Below are positions 16,891 to 24,957 of a stretch of DNA of 64,000 nt, in pieces. A program made the translations under genes and the position numbers. The stretch is from Anabaena cylindrica PCC 7122 (GTDB lineage Bacteria > Cyanobacteriota > Cyanobacteriia > Cyanobacteriales > Nostocaceae): the NCBI RefSeq assembly GCF_000317695.1, contig NC_019771.1:744001-808000 (forward strand), in the 5' to 3' direction. The notes below the pieces were generated by a model. The model had not been told where the DNA came from and did no database searches. It was given only the letters and a program-made list of their open reading frames with translations. The stretch's first letter is position 1. The number at the start of each line of letters is the position of its first letter.

Positions 16891-18066
16891 TTACCTAATG
16901 CGGAGATTTGGGTTGACCTTCAAGGGAGTGATTTTTTCTAACAGTTGAGGAGAAATTTTGTAAAAGTTACTTCTTGCTTGAGTCCAGGCAGCTCCATAAC
17001 CAACACTGTTACTGTTATAAGCAATCCACATATACCCATTATCACCCCAACCTGTACCCCAAGAATTTTTGATTAACCAAGCTTGTTTTTGATCATCCCA
17101 ACCGATGAGGGTAACACCATGATTAATTGCTCCACTGGCTTGCTCATTGAATACACCACCAGTGTAAGCTTGAAAAGCAGGTGTAACTCGGACAGCGATC
17201 GCTAATGGGCCATACTTACACATCGCCTGTTTCATTTCTTCCACAGTCGGAATTCCTCCGTTAGGCTTGACATATCCCCAAGCTATAGAACGGTAGGGAG
17301 TAGATACACCGGGGTTATAAGTATTATTAGTTGCGGTATAAGGTACAGTGCTTTCTGTGGCAGTACCGTTGTTAATTAAGAAATTGAAGGCATTTGACCA
17401 CCAACCACCACCACAGCTACCTGCTCCACCCCAGTTAACAATGTGCTGTTCTGAAGTATCAGATGCAGTATTATTGCGAATTAAGTTATTACCTTCATAG
17501 GCTCCTAGAGTAGCAAACGCCCAACAACTGCCACAACCACCTTGATTCCGCACAGGTGTGACTTTATTTAAATTCCGCCAGTCAAAGGACTTAGCTGAGG
17601 CAAAACAGCCACGACGCTTGATTAATTGTAACTCAGGGATTATGTTTGGGTTGAGTCGTTCAAACTTGTCACGTTCAGCTAAATCTACTCTGAGAATGTC
17701 TGCTGCCAGTGCATTTTGTGTACTAGCTTGTGCTGGTAAATCATCTGGTGCTTTAGTAGCCGCTAGTTGTTCTAATTTATAATCTAAAGCACTTGTGTAG
17801 CCTACTTGGAAAGTCAGATTTTTTACCTGGATATCACGGCGGAGATCCACAAGTTGATTTTTAATTGTGACAGGGGCTTTTTGTTCGCGCTCCAGATAGA
17901 AGGGATTAAGTTTGATTTGAGTCGAATTAAGCTCTATAGATGGAGATGAAGGAATTTTCAATTGGGAATTATTTGGTCTTGTCCTTTGAGCAAAAGATAT
18001 GTTTTGCAACATTCCCAAACTCAATAATGCAATGGTCGATATCTGCAATAATTTGAGGTGTTTCAT
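16891..18066 (-). CDS. papain-family (C1A) cysteine protease, exported precursor
   Basis: This 391-residue precursor has a signal peptide (about 1-26, ending FAQ), a pro-region of about 130 residues, and a papain domain starting near FDWRNLNKVTPVRNQGGCGSCWAF. The catalytic set is intact: Gln175, Cys181, His316 (INHGVTLIGWDD) and Asn334 (IKNSWGTGWG). The pro-region does not show an obvious ERFNIN motif. It lies 177 bp upstream of an I42 inhibitor gene on the same strand, so the two form a probable secreted protease/inhibitor module. C1A proteases are uncommon in bacteria but found in several cyanobacteria. Confidence 0.92.
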   Translation of the reverse strand: MKHLKLLQISTIALLSLGMLQNISFAQRTRPNNSQLKIPSSPSIELNSTQIKLNPFYLEREQKAPVTIKNQLVDLRRDIQVKNLTFQVGYTSALDYKLEQLAATKAPDDLPAQASTQNALAADILRVDLAERDKFERLNPNIIPELQLIKRRGCFASAKSFDWRNLNKVTPVRNQGGCGSCWAFATLGAYEGNNLIRNNTASDTSEQHIVNWGGAGSCGGGWWSNAFNFLINNGTATESTVPYTATNNTYNPGVSTPYRSIAWGYVKPNGGIPTVEEMKQAMCKYGPLAIAVRVTPAFQAYTGGVFNEQASGAINHGVTLIGWDDQKQAWLIKNSWGTGWGDNGYMWIAYNSNSVGYGAAWTQARSNFYKISPQLLEKITPLKVNPNLRIR

Positions 18067-18197
18067 AAGAATTGCTCAGAAATACTGAGTTAATTAAGTT
18101 CAATCTTTAGCGAGGTTTTTTGCTTGCTAATACCACATCTAAACCGCGTCTACTTTGAAAGCTATAGTTTTTGGAAATCAGGGTAAAGCTGAGAACT

Positions 18198-18316
18198 TAT
18201 AGCCTTTCCCACTCTAGTTAGATACAAAATTACCCCTCCCCAACCCTCCCCTTACCAAGGGTAGGGTGCGCGACAGCGTGGGTGGGGTGTATTTCATGAG
18301 CTTGGGAATTGCTATA
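18198..18316 (+). repeat. TATAGC MITE, copy 2
   Basis: Full-length 119 bp element from TATAGCCTTTCCC to GGGAATTGCTATA with the internal ACCCTCCCCTTACCAAGGGTAGGGT hairpin, here carrying one mismatch in the stem. It lies upstream of the protease gene. Confidence 0.92.
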
Positions 18317-18439
18317 AACTACAACTGAATAATATACTTTCCTGAAAAACTCCAGATTTCAACATGAACTGGGTTTAGTGATTATGTAGACTGAAGTTTT
18401 TAGATATAGTTCCAGAAATTGACGTAAAAGTAACTATTA

Positions 18440-18520
18440 ATTATCTCTCTCATTTATTAGGAATTCCTTCACAATCACAGGGAATACTCCTTCTGGCTTT
18501 TTCTCTACCCTAAGCGTAGT
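18440..18520 (-). pseudogene. duplicated 3' fragment of the pentapeptide-repeat gene
   Basis: The sequence from TTATCTCTCTCATTTATTAG onward matches the 3' end of the gene at 19559-20911 (TTATCTCCCTAATTTATTAG...) at roughly three positions in four over 75-80 bp. Read on the minus strand it gives GREKARRSIPCDCEGIPNK followed by a stop, against CGEKSRETIPGGCEGIPNKLGR in the intact gene, with a stop codon (TAG) just upstream. It is a decayed partial copy on the other side of the Coq4-like gene. Confidence 0.75.
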
Positions 18521-18738
18521 AACTGCTAAGTATGCAGGCAGAATTAATTATACAGATTGTTTTCCTGTTATCTGTTAAGAATTCTCTCTCTCCAACAATG
18601 AATTTAATTTTGTCCGACTACTTAACATGACATTACGCCTAAATTTATTAATGACGCGTACGTCTTATAAATAGTCTTCTGAGTTAGAATTTATTGAGGT
18701 CAAACTAAAAACATCAACTTTAACAAAGGGTTTTTAAT

Positions 18739-19404
18739 ATGCAGTCTGTAGATTCATCAGAGCAAATATGGCAGGATAGTGTAATTGAAGCTGTTACCAA
18801 TTTAGTGAGAGCGGCTGACGGAGATTTTGAGTATATTGGCAAACTGGTAAATGTTGTCAGTGATTCCTCTGGCTTGGACAAGATAATTGATTTTCTCTCC
18901 AAAACTCCTCAAGGAAAACAAGCTTTTCAAAAGCGTCCACGGGTGGGTGATGTGGATTTACAAAAACTCTATAGTCTACCAGCTAATACCTTTGGATATG
19001 CCTATGCTCAACATATGCTAGAAAACAATTTACAGCCTTTACAACCAGGGTTAGTAGAAAATGATTACCAATTTTTTTCAGCGCATATCACCGAAACCCA
19101 TGATATTTGGCATATCGTCACTGGTTGCAATACAAATATTCTGGATGAAATCCAATTAGAAGCATTCTATGTTTCTCAATTATACGCAACACGCTTTTGG
19201 TTGGCATTGTTAACGAAAAATCTGCTCAAAGCTGTTGTTTATGATATTGAACTTTCGACAAAATACATGGATGCCATAGCTCAAGGATGGATAATGGCAA
19301 AACAGGCTAAACCTCTGTTTGGCATTGAATGGAATCTTTTATGGGAAAGTCCATTGGATGATGTGCGTGCTTCCTTAAACATCATTCTCCCAGATATACT
19401 GTAA
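18739..19404 (+). CDS. Coq4 family protein
   Basis: This 221-residue protein matches the Coq4 family (ubiquinone-biosynthesis scaffold of mitochondria). The hallmark metal-binding motif HDxxHx11E is intact: HDIWHIVTGCNTNILDE at about residues 120-136. Cyanobacteria make plastoquinone rather than ubiquinone, so the reaction in this organism is unclear; recent work on Coq4 suggests a lipid or quinone-head modifying role, but this is only inferred here. The start ATG lies 12 bases after GGGTTTTT with no strong SD. Confidence 0.82.
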   Translation: MQSVDSSEQIWQDSVIEAVTNLVRAADGDFEYIGKLVNVVSDSSGLDKIIDFLSKTPQGKQAFQKRPRVGDVDLQKLYSLPANTFGYAYAQHMLENNLQPLQPGLVENDYQFFSAHITETHDIWHIVTGCNTNILDEIQLEAFYVSQLYATRFWLALLTKNLLKAVVYDIELSTKYMDAIAQGWIMAKQAKPLFGIEWNLLWESPLDDVRASLNIILPDIL

Positions 19405-19558
19405 ACGGATGAAATCATGACTTACGTCATACTGAGCGGAACGTAGTGCAGTGTTCGCGGAGCGTCTCGTAGAGAAGTATCTCGGAGATTCTTCACTTCG
19501 TTCAGAATGACACTTTTTACCCGTTTTTAGTATAGCTAAAAACTGAGTTTTGCCAGCT
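19405..19558. repeat. REP-like palindromic intergenic sequence
   Basis: The sequence between the convergent Coq4-like and pentapeptide genes (CATACTGAGCGGAACGTAGTG...GAAGTATCTCGGAGATTCTTCACTTCGTTCAGAATGACA) has the look of an interspersed repeat and can form hairpins (TCTCGGAGA; GAAGTA...). No second copy was found in this window. Confidence 0.4.
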
Positions 19559-20911
19559 TTATCTCCCTAATTTATTAGGAATGCCTTCACAACCACCGGG
19601 AATAGTCTCTCTGGATTTTTCACCACACCAAGCGCAGCAGTAGTGACGGGTTGATTCAGACATTCTTTGTGCGTCGGTAAAATCGGCATTTTCGACGACT
19701 GCGCCTGTGTGTTCTCCAGTTTCGTACTCAGGTGGGTGGGTGCGACTGCGGGGTGAGGCTTTTTCCAATAAACCGTAAAATAAACGCACTCCGTTTAAAT
19801 CAGCATTGCTGAGGTTGGCATCATATAAAATGGTACGGGATAGGTTGGCTTTGACTAAATCGCAACCGCTGAGATTAGCACGAACTAAATTAGCTTCACT
19901 CAAGTCAGTCCAACGTAAATCATTATCAGCAAGGTCTGCACCTGCTAACATTACTCCTAAGTCGATGACGCGGACACCTTCTAATCGGTCTTCGGCGTAG
20001 CCACCGATACCGTCGAGAATGGCTCTACCTAAACGACGATCGCGTTTTAATGGTGTGAGTAATTTAGAACGGGAGAGAAACCGGAGAATTTTGGCTTTAC
20101 CACTACCATCTACACTACTAAAAATAGCGGCAGTCCGTCCTTCTGCGATCGCTCTTTCTTGTGGCCAATCTTCTAATAATCCTTCTTCGTCTAGCACCAA
20201 GTCGGAAACACCTTGGAAGTAAGAATCTATGGTTTGCTGTTGGGTGATGATGTTTTGCTGGGCTGTGAGCAAGTTTTGTTGAATTGTTAAGTCTTTAGAA
20301 ATTACATATTGTCGCCAAGCTACATAAACGGCGATAATAGCTATCAAAATTTGCCCTAAAGCGCCAAACCAGTCAGCTAGAGTACCAGCAATATCCCAGT
20401 TTATCTTGTTTCCCAACATTAGCAAGCGATCGCCCACACCGCTAAATCGTAACAAGCCAAAAATGCCCGCTAACAAGCCCATAAAGGCTATAAAAATCGT
20501 TTTTTCTTGGGGAGAAAACCATTCCTGGATGACATCTTGCAACCAAGGTAAAAGCATCGCTAAGGATAACACTAAAGTTGCGGTGGTTCCCAAGATGCCC
20601 AGGAACGAGTTATTAATGGCGATACCAATAAAAGTGAGTGCGATCGCTAATAAGGTAAAAATTAATGCTCTCGGTTTAACTATAATCTTATGAATAGAAC
20701 TTTCTTTAAAACCTGACGTAGCACGTTTAAGGGCATTTGTATTTTGAGAAGATTGTAAAGACGAAATTGCGGACAAAACTTGTTTTGCAGCCAACCCTTC
20801 TGCTGTTAGTCCATTTTCACCTGCACCACCGTCAAAGTCATCTGGTTGCAAGTCATAGTCAGGTTTCGGTTCTGTTTGAGGTGGATGAGAGGAGTTAGAT
20901 TCAATCGTCAT
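19559..20911 (-). CDS. pentapeptide-repeat membrane protein with C-terminal Cys motif
   Basis: The 450-residue protein has a polar N-terminus (about 1-75), several membrane helices (about 78-125, 138-160 and 180-202), a short coiled-coil region, then a pentapeptide-repeat block (about 318-378: A(D/N)L units in DNDLRWTDLSEANLVRANL and following) and a Cys-rich tail (HYCCAWCGEKSRETIPGGC). The pentapeptide part should form a right-handed beta-helix; the Cys motif could bind metal. Function unknown. A decayed copy of its 3' end lies 1 kb away at 18440-18520. Confidence 0.8.
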   Translation of the reverse strand: MTIESNSSHPPQTEPKPDYDLQPDDFDGGAGENGLTAEGLAAKQVLSAISSLQSSQNTNALKRATSGFKESSIHKIIVKPRALIFTLLAIALTFIGIAINNSFLGILGTTATLVLSLAMLLPWLQDVIQEWFSPQEKTIFIAFMGLLAGIFGLLRFSGVGDRLLMLGNKINWDIAGTLADWFGALGQILIAIIAVYVAWRQYVISKDLTIQQNLLTAQQNIITQQQTIDSYFQGVSDLVLDEEGLLEDWPQERAIAEGRTAAIFSSVDGSGKAKILRFLSRSKLLTPLKRDRRLGRAILDGIGGYAEDRLEGVRVIDLGVMLAGADLADNDLRWTDLSEANLVRANLSGCDLVKANLSRTILYDANLSNADLNGVRLFYGLLEKASPRSRTHPPEYETGEHTGAVVENADFTDAQRMSESTRHYCCAWCGEKSRETIPGGCEGIPNKLGR

Positions 20912-20957
20912 ACATTTTATTTTCCCATACTTTTTCTAACCAAGATTAACAAATGCA

Positions 20958-21064
20958 GTTTGAGGAGTCAGGAGTTAGGAGTTAGGAGTTAGGAGTCAGG
21001 AGTTAGGAGTTAGGAGTTAGGAGTCAGGAGTTAGGAGTTAGGAGTTAGGAGTTAGGAGTTAGGA
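20958..21064. repeat. STRR tract (GGAGTTA / GGAGTCA heptamers)
   Basis: About fifteen tandem heptamers alternating GGAGTTA and GGAGTCA, followed by a short GCGAAGACGCGAAGGACGCGAAG repeat. Typical STRR of heterocystous cyanobacteria, located between the 5' end of the pentapeptide gene and the 3' end of por. Confidence 0.9.
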
Positions 21065-21146
21065 AAATAACCGCGAAGACGCGAAGGACGCGAAGAGAAG
21101 AAAAGAAAGAGAAGAAAGAAGATAAATCTTACACTGATAAGAGGGT

Positions 21147-21180
21147 AGCACCCTGAAATTATCTTAAATCTCAGAGTGCT
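21147..21180 (-). terminator. possible terminator downstream of por
   Basis: AGCAC-x-CTGA pairs with TCAG-x-GTGCT around a loop of about 14 bases, 42 bp after the por stop codon on the same strand. One internal mismatch and no strong U-tract, so moderate support. Confidence 0.4.
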
Positions 21181-21221
21181 AGGGGTATAAGTTTATTTTG
21201 AGAACACAAAACAAGAATTTT

Positions 21222-22187
21222 TTAAGCTAGTCCAACCAATTTTTCGCTTAGTTCCCAGAGACGCTTGGCTTTATCATCATCGCTGGCTTCGTTGGAAACT
21301 TCTTGTACAAAAGATTTGCGATCTTTTTTCTGTCTATTTCCCCAACTCCAATACATACCAGATTCATTGTATGCAGGATCAGCAACTACTTCTGCAACTC
21401 GTTTACCAGCATCCTCTTCTGACACATACCCTCCAGTAATGTACTTCTGGAATAGAGGGAAGAGTTTCTGGAATAATGGATAGTGGTCACGGAATAGGGC
21501 TGTTGTGGCTACACATCCAGGATAAAGAGAACTGAAGGTAATACCTGTGGATTCATGATAGCGTCGGTGCAGTTCCTTCATAGTCAGGACATTGCAAACT
21601 TTGCTATCTTTGTAAGCCTTGACGGGTTCAAATTTCTTACCATCAATCATGGTATGAGGTGCTTTAAATCCTGCTTCAAAGCCTTGTAAGTTGCCCAAAT
21701 CTGGACGGGGGGGAATTTTTCCACCTAATTCTTTGGGATTGTGTGTTACCGTTCCCAAAATAACCAGTCTAGGATCTGAAGCTGATGATTTCTTCAAATC
21801 CTCTAACATCAAGTTACACAAAAGGAAATGGCCGAGGTGATTTGTAGCTACACTTAACTCGTATCCGTCTGGACTCCATAACGGCTCTTTAATCAAAGGC
21901 ATATATATTGCTGCATTGCAGACCAAAGCATCTAATGGCTTACCAGTAGCGCGGAAATCTTGTACAAACTTCCGAACACTGTCTAAAGAGGCTAAGTCAA
22001 GATGAATTATTGTATAGCTGTCTTTTGGTATTCCCACTGTCTGGGCTGCTTGTTCTGTTTTTGAGAGATCCCGACAAGCCATTACTACGTGCCATTTACC
22101 AGTTTGAGCTAGAGCTTTTGCGGCTTGCAAACCGACACCTGAGGATGCGCCCGTAATTACGACGGTTGACTTCTGATGTTGTTCCAT
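21222..22187 (-). CDS. por: light-dependent NADPH:protochlorophyllide oxidoreductase
   Basis: Reduces ring D of protochlorophyllide to chlorophyllide in a light-driven reaction of chlorophyll synthesis. The 321-residue SDR protein has the nucleotide motif GASSGVG (13-19), NAAIY (91-95) and the catalytic pair Tyr192-x3-Lys196 (AYKDSK), with POR-specific segments (GYELSVATNHLGHFLL, PRPDLGNLQGFEAGFK, SLYPGCVATTALFRDHYPLFQKLFPLFQKYITGGYVSEEDAGKRVA). The start ATG fits the family. Length and all key residues are normal. Confidence 0.97.
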   Translation of the reverse strand: MEQHQKSTVVITGASSGVGLQAAKALAQTGKWHVVMACRDLSKTEQAAQTVGIPKDSYTIIHLDLASLDSVRKFVQDFRATGKPLDALVCNAAIYMPLIKEPLWSPDGYELSVATNHLGHFLLCNLMLEDLKKSSASDPRLVILGTVTHNPKELGGKIPPRPDLGNLQGFEAGFKAPHTMIDGKKFEPVKAYKDSKVCNVLTMKELHRRYHESTGITFSSLYPGCVATTALFRDHYPLFQKLFPLFQKYITGGYVSEEDAGKRVAEVVADPAYNESGMYWSWGNRQKKDRKSFVQEVSNEASDDDKAKRLWELSEKLVGLA

Positions 22188-22509
22188 TCTGTTCAGACTG
22201 CGTTGACTGTAGTTGAGTTTTTATTTTTATATGTTCTCACAACATGATCACTAGCAGACATAGGAGATATTATGACTCATGCCCTGGTGTTGGCAATAGG
22301 TAACAGTGATGAAACAGACATCTAAGTAAATTAATTGATTAATTCTACCTAAACATGATATGATACATAGGCTTTAAACAAAACTTATCCGAATCTTCAT
22401 TTTTTCCTCAATAAAACAAAAGATAATTAATAATACTTTGGTTGATTTCGATACGATTATTAAATATCAAAAAGTCTTAACATCATCTCATGAGTTGTGT
22501 AGGTGCAGC

Positions 22510-23253
22510 ATGGTTGTTTGGCGATGCTTTATTGCCTGTGGGTTTATGAGTTTTTTGACAATTGGCTGTGGTGATTTGGCAATATCATCAGCAGAAAATA
22601 CCAAGCAGGTTGTACAAGAAAGTAATGTTACTCAACTATTAACAGAAGTTAAGGATAGTCAAAAAGCTGATAAATTGTTACGTCAAGGCAATAGTTTTTT
22701 AGATAGCAATCGTTACAAAGAGGCACTATCATTCTATGATCAAGCGATCGCTATTAAAACCGATAGTCCAGAAACCTGGGTTAACCGGGGTAATGCATTG
22801 ATAGCGTTGCATCGTTTTGAAGAAGCTTTGGCATCTTACGAAAAAGCGATCGCTATCCGACCAAATAAAAACGAAGCTTGGTATAATAAGGGAAACGCTC
22901 TAACTGCCTTAAACCGTTACCAGGAATCGGTTAAAGCCTACGACGAAGCGATCGCTATTCACGCAGACAAATACGAAGCTTGGATAAATCGAGGAATTGC
23001 GCTGACAAAATTACAACGCTACAAAGAAGCATTAGCATCTTACAATCAAGCAATTACCCTCAAACCCAATTTACATCAAGCATATTACAACAAAGCCTGT
23101 AATTATGCCTTACAAGACAACATTGAATTAACAATTGAGAACCTAGAAAAAGCCATTCAACTGGTTCCTGAAAAGTACAAGAAACTAGCCAAAACAGACT
23201 CAGATTTTGATAAAGTCAGAGATGAGAAACGCTTTCAGGTATTATTACAATAG
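22510..23253 (+). CDS. TPR-repeat lipoprotein
   Basis: The 247-residue protein starts with a lipoprotein signal (MVVWRCFIACGFMSFLTIGC, lipobox LTIGC) and has at least four tetratricopeptide repeats, each with the pattern A(W/Y)xNxGxALxxLxRYxEAxxxYxxAIxIxP (about residues 50-205). The frame opens further upstream at a TTG (22438), but only the ATG at 22510 puts the signal peptide at the N-terminus. TPR lipoproteins act as protein-interaction scaffolds at the membrane; partner unknown. The repeats contain several GCGATCGC sites encoding AIA. Confidence 0.82.
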   Translation: MVVWRCFIACGFMSFLTIGCGDLAISSAENTKQVVQESNVTQLLTEVKDSQKADKLLRQGNSFLDSNRYKEALSFYDQAIAIKTDSPETWVNRGNALIALHRFEEALASYEKAIAIRPNKNEAWYNKGNALTALNRYQESVKAYDEAIAIHADKYEAWINRGIALTKLQRYKEALASYNQAITLKPNLHQAYYNKACNYALQDNIELTIENLEKAIQLVPEKYKKLAKTDSDFDKVRDEKRFQVLLQ

Positions 23254-23332
23254 ATATAGTTGATTATCCCTTGCATCTACATACACAAGACCTGTATTAT
23301 CAGGTTGAAAAAAACTTAGTTGATTATATTTA

Positions 23333-23562
23333 GGAGATACGAAAAAGCTCCTAGTTACTGGTGCAAGTGGTTTTCTCGGTTGGCATCTTTGTAAATTATC
23401 ACAATAAAAATGGGAAGTTGACGGTACATATTCAACCCATTATATAGAAATTCTTAATGTCAAAATGGTGAAAGTAGATTTAACAGACTTTCAGGGATTA
23501 AAGAATATATTTTAGGTTATCGACCATTATCCGTGGGAGAAGAATTAGAAAATTTATTAAAA
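23333..23562 (+). pseudogene. NAD-dependent epimerase / RmlD-like gene remnant A
   Basis: Reading from 23339 gives KKLLVTGASGFLGWHLCKLSQ, a TAA stop, KWEVDGTYSTHYIEI, then VKVDLTDFQGLKNIF and a TAG, followed by YRPLSVGEELENLLK from the C-terminal end of the same family. The first codon is ACG where an ATG would be expected, after an AGGAG. It therefore has a lost start, two stops and a large internal deletion. A second C-terminal fragment of this family lies at 24703-24951. Confidence 0.8.
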
Positions 23563-23676
23563 TATAGCCTTTTCCACTCTAGTTAGATACAAAATTACCC
23601 CTCCCCAACCCTCCCCTTGGTAAGGGTGCGCGACAGCGCGGGTGGGGTGTATTTCATGAGCTTGGAAATTGCTATA
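23563..23676 (+). repeat. TATAGC MITE, copy 3
   Basis: Runs from TATAGCCTTTTCCACTCTAG to TTGGAAATTGCTATA, 114 bp, with one half of the internal hairpin shortened (CCCTTGGTAAGGGTGCG). It abuts the end of the epimerase remnant A. Confidence 0.9.
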
Positions 23677-23798
23677 ATGGGGAATTTAAGTTTTATAACG
23701 AAAATTTATACCCCCAGAATTCATTAAAAATTCCATCAGCACCAAATTATGAATATAGGTGTGGAGACATTCCGTAGAACGTCCCCATAGATGTTAAA

Positions 23799-24422
23799 TT
23801 ACCAATTAACTACAGCTTGTGCGATCGCATTTCTAGCTGCTTCTAGAGATTTTTCCCGCGCCTCATCACCCAAATTTAGGCTATCTGCATGGATAAAAGT
23901 AATATCAGTGATGCCAATAAAACTAAAAATGGTACGGAGATAGGGTTCTTGCAAATCATAAGCAGCAGCGGGAGTTCCTGGGGGGAAAGTACCACCACGA
24001 GTGGTAATAACCAGCAGTTTTTTATGGCTAGGAACTAAACCTTGGTAGCCATTTTCACCAATTGCAAAGGTGAGGCCAACACGAACAATTTGGTCAATGT
24101 AAGCCTTAAAAGTAGATGGTATACTAAGGTTGTACATCGGTACTCCAAGAACGTAACGGTCAGCCTCTAGCAACTCCTCAACTAAGCTATCAGAGAGTGA
24201 AATTGCTTCAGTTAGTTCAGGTGTGCGTGCGTTGGGTGGTGTAAAACTAGCAGCAATCCATGACTCATTTACATGGGGAACAGGATTACGACCTAAATCT
24301 CGATAAGTTATTATATCTTCAGGATGGATATCTTTCCAAGAAGTAATGAATTCGTAGGAAAGTGTGCGTGAAATTGAACGTTCACCACGTGGACTGGAGT
24401 CAATGTGAAGGATATTAGCCAT
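23799..24422 (-). CDS. azoR: FMN-dependent NADH-azoreductase
   Basis: This flavodoxin-fold quinone/azo reductase of 207 residues matches the AzoR/AcpD family: MANILHIDSSPRGERSISRTL at the N-terminus (FMN phosphate loop SPRGERS), VPMYNLSIPSTFKAYIDQIVRVGLTF in the middle and TTRGGTFPPGTP for FMN binding. The usual in vivo role is two-electron reduction of quinones. The gene lies between two fragments of an epimerase pseudogene, on the opposite strand, so it could be a later arrival at this site. Confidence 0.92.
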   Translation of the reverse strand: MANILHIDSSPRGERSISRTLSYEFITSWKDIHPEDIITYRDLGRNPVPHVNESWIAASFTPPNARTPELTEAISLSDSLVEELLEADRYVLGVPMYNLSIPSTFKAYIDQIVRVGLTFAIGENGYQGLVPSHKKLLVITTRGGTFPPGTPAAAYDLQEPYLRTIFSFIGITDITFIHADSLNLGDEAREKSLEAARNAIAQAVVNW

Positions 24423-24702
24423 AAATAAAATTCCCCAAAAACTACATCTACAGGCGTTGATCTAATTAAGAAATTGATGTACTAAATCTTACTTTATCGA
24501 GTTTAAACTATGTCAATTTATTCTGACAAGTAGGCACTTAAAAGTAACTAACTTACTAAAAAGTAAGATTTGTCTGATAGCGAAGCCATATCAGGATATC
24601 TAGGATTTAAGGATGTTCAGGATGTGATTTTTTATAGTTTAGGAAAAATATATATTTACCCAACAAGGTACTAGTGATAAATTGAAATCATTTTTGTAAC
24701 CT
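24423..24702. other. intergenic, contains left-end repeat remnant
   Basis: AT-rich region upstream of azoR. At about 24572-24640 lies the left end of the TCAGGAT repeat family (ATATCAGGATATCTAGGATTTAAGGATGTTCAGGATG), which also occurs around the GxxExxY gene. No coding frame is supported. Confidence 0.5.
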
Positions 24703-24951
24703 GATGTAAAAATAGCCTCACCCAGACCAAAATATTTTTCCTTAGATAGTTCCAATGTTTTTGCTTTAGGTTATCAACCATTATAGCCTTTCCCACTCTA
24801 GTTAGATACAAAATTACCCCTCCTCAACCCTCCCCTTGGTAAGAGGAGGGTGCGCGACAGCGCGGGTGGGGTGTATTTCATGAGCTTGGGAATTGCTATA
24901 TCAGTGAGAGAAGAATTAGAAATATATTATAGAGATGTAATTGAGACTTGA
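24703..24951 (+). pseudogene. epimerase remnant B, interrupted by a MITE
   Basis: Translation gives DVKIASPRPKYFSLDSSNVFALGYQPL up to 24782 and, after the MITE, SVREELEIYYRDVIET plus a stop at 24951. This is the C-terminal end of an RmlD/epimerase-like protein. The same peptide, uninterrupted, appears in remnant A as YRPLSVGEELENLLK. Joined across the MITE the frame is open, so the insertion alone breaks it; the rest of the gene is missing. Confidence 0.8.
24782..24900 (+). mobile_element. TATAGC MITE, copy 4, inserted in epimerase remnant B
   Basis: Full-length 119 bp copy. The flanks CAACCATTA and TATCAGTGAG join to CAACCATTATCAGTGAG when the element is removed, matching CGACCATTATCCGTGGGAG in the uninterrupted paralogue at 23521. 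The element can be read as TAGCC...GGCTA-type ends flanked by TA on both sides, i.e. a TA target duplication, as produced by IS630/Tc1-mariner transposases. No transposase gene is in the window. Confidence 0.9.
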
Positions 24952-24957
24952 TGAAAT

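Larger units (their letters stand above)
18067..18738. other. intergenic region with MITE and gene remnant
   Basis: Apart from the MITE (18198-18316) and the pentapeptide-gene fragment (18440-18520), this stretch is AT-rich and holds no complete gene. The promoters of the minus-strand protease and the plus-strand Coq4-like gene must lie here. Confidence 0.5.
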
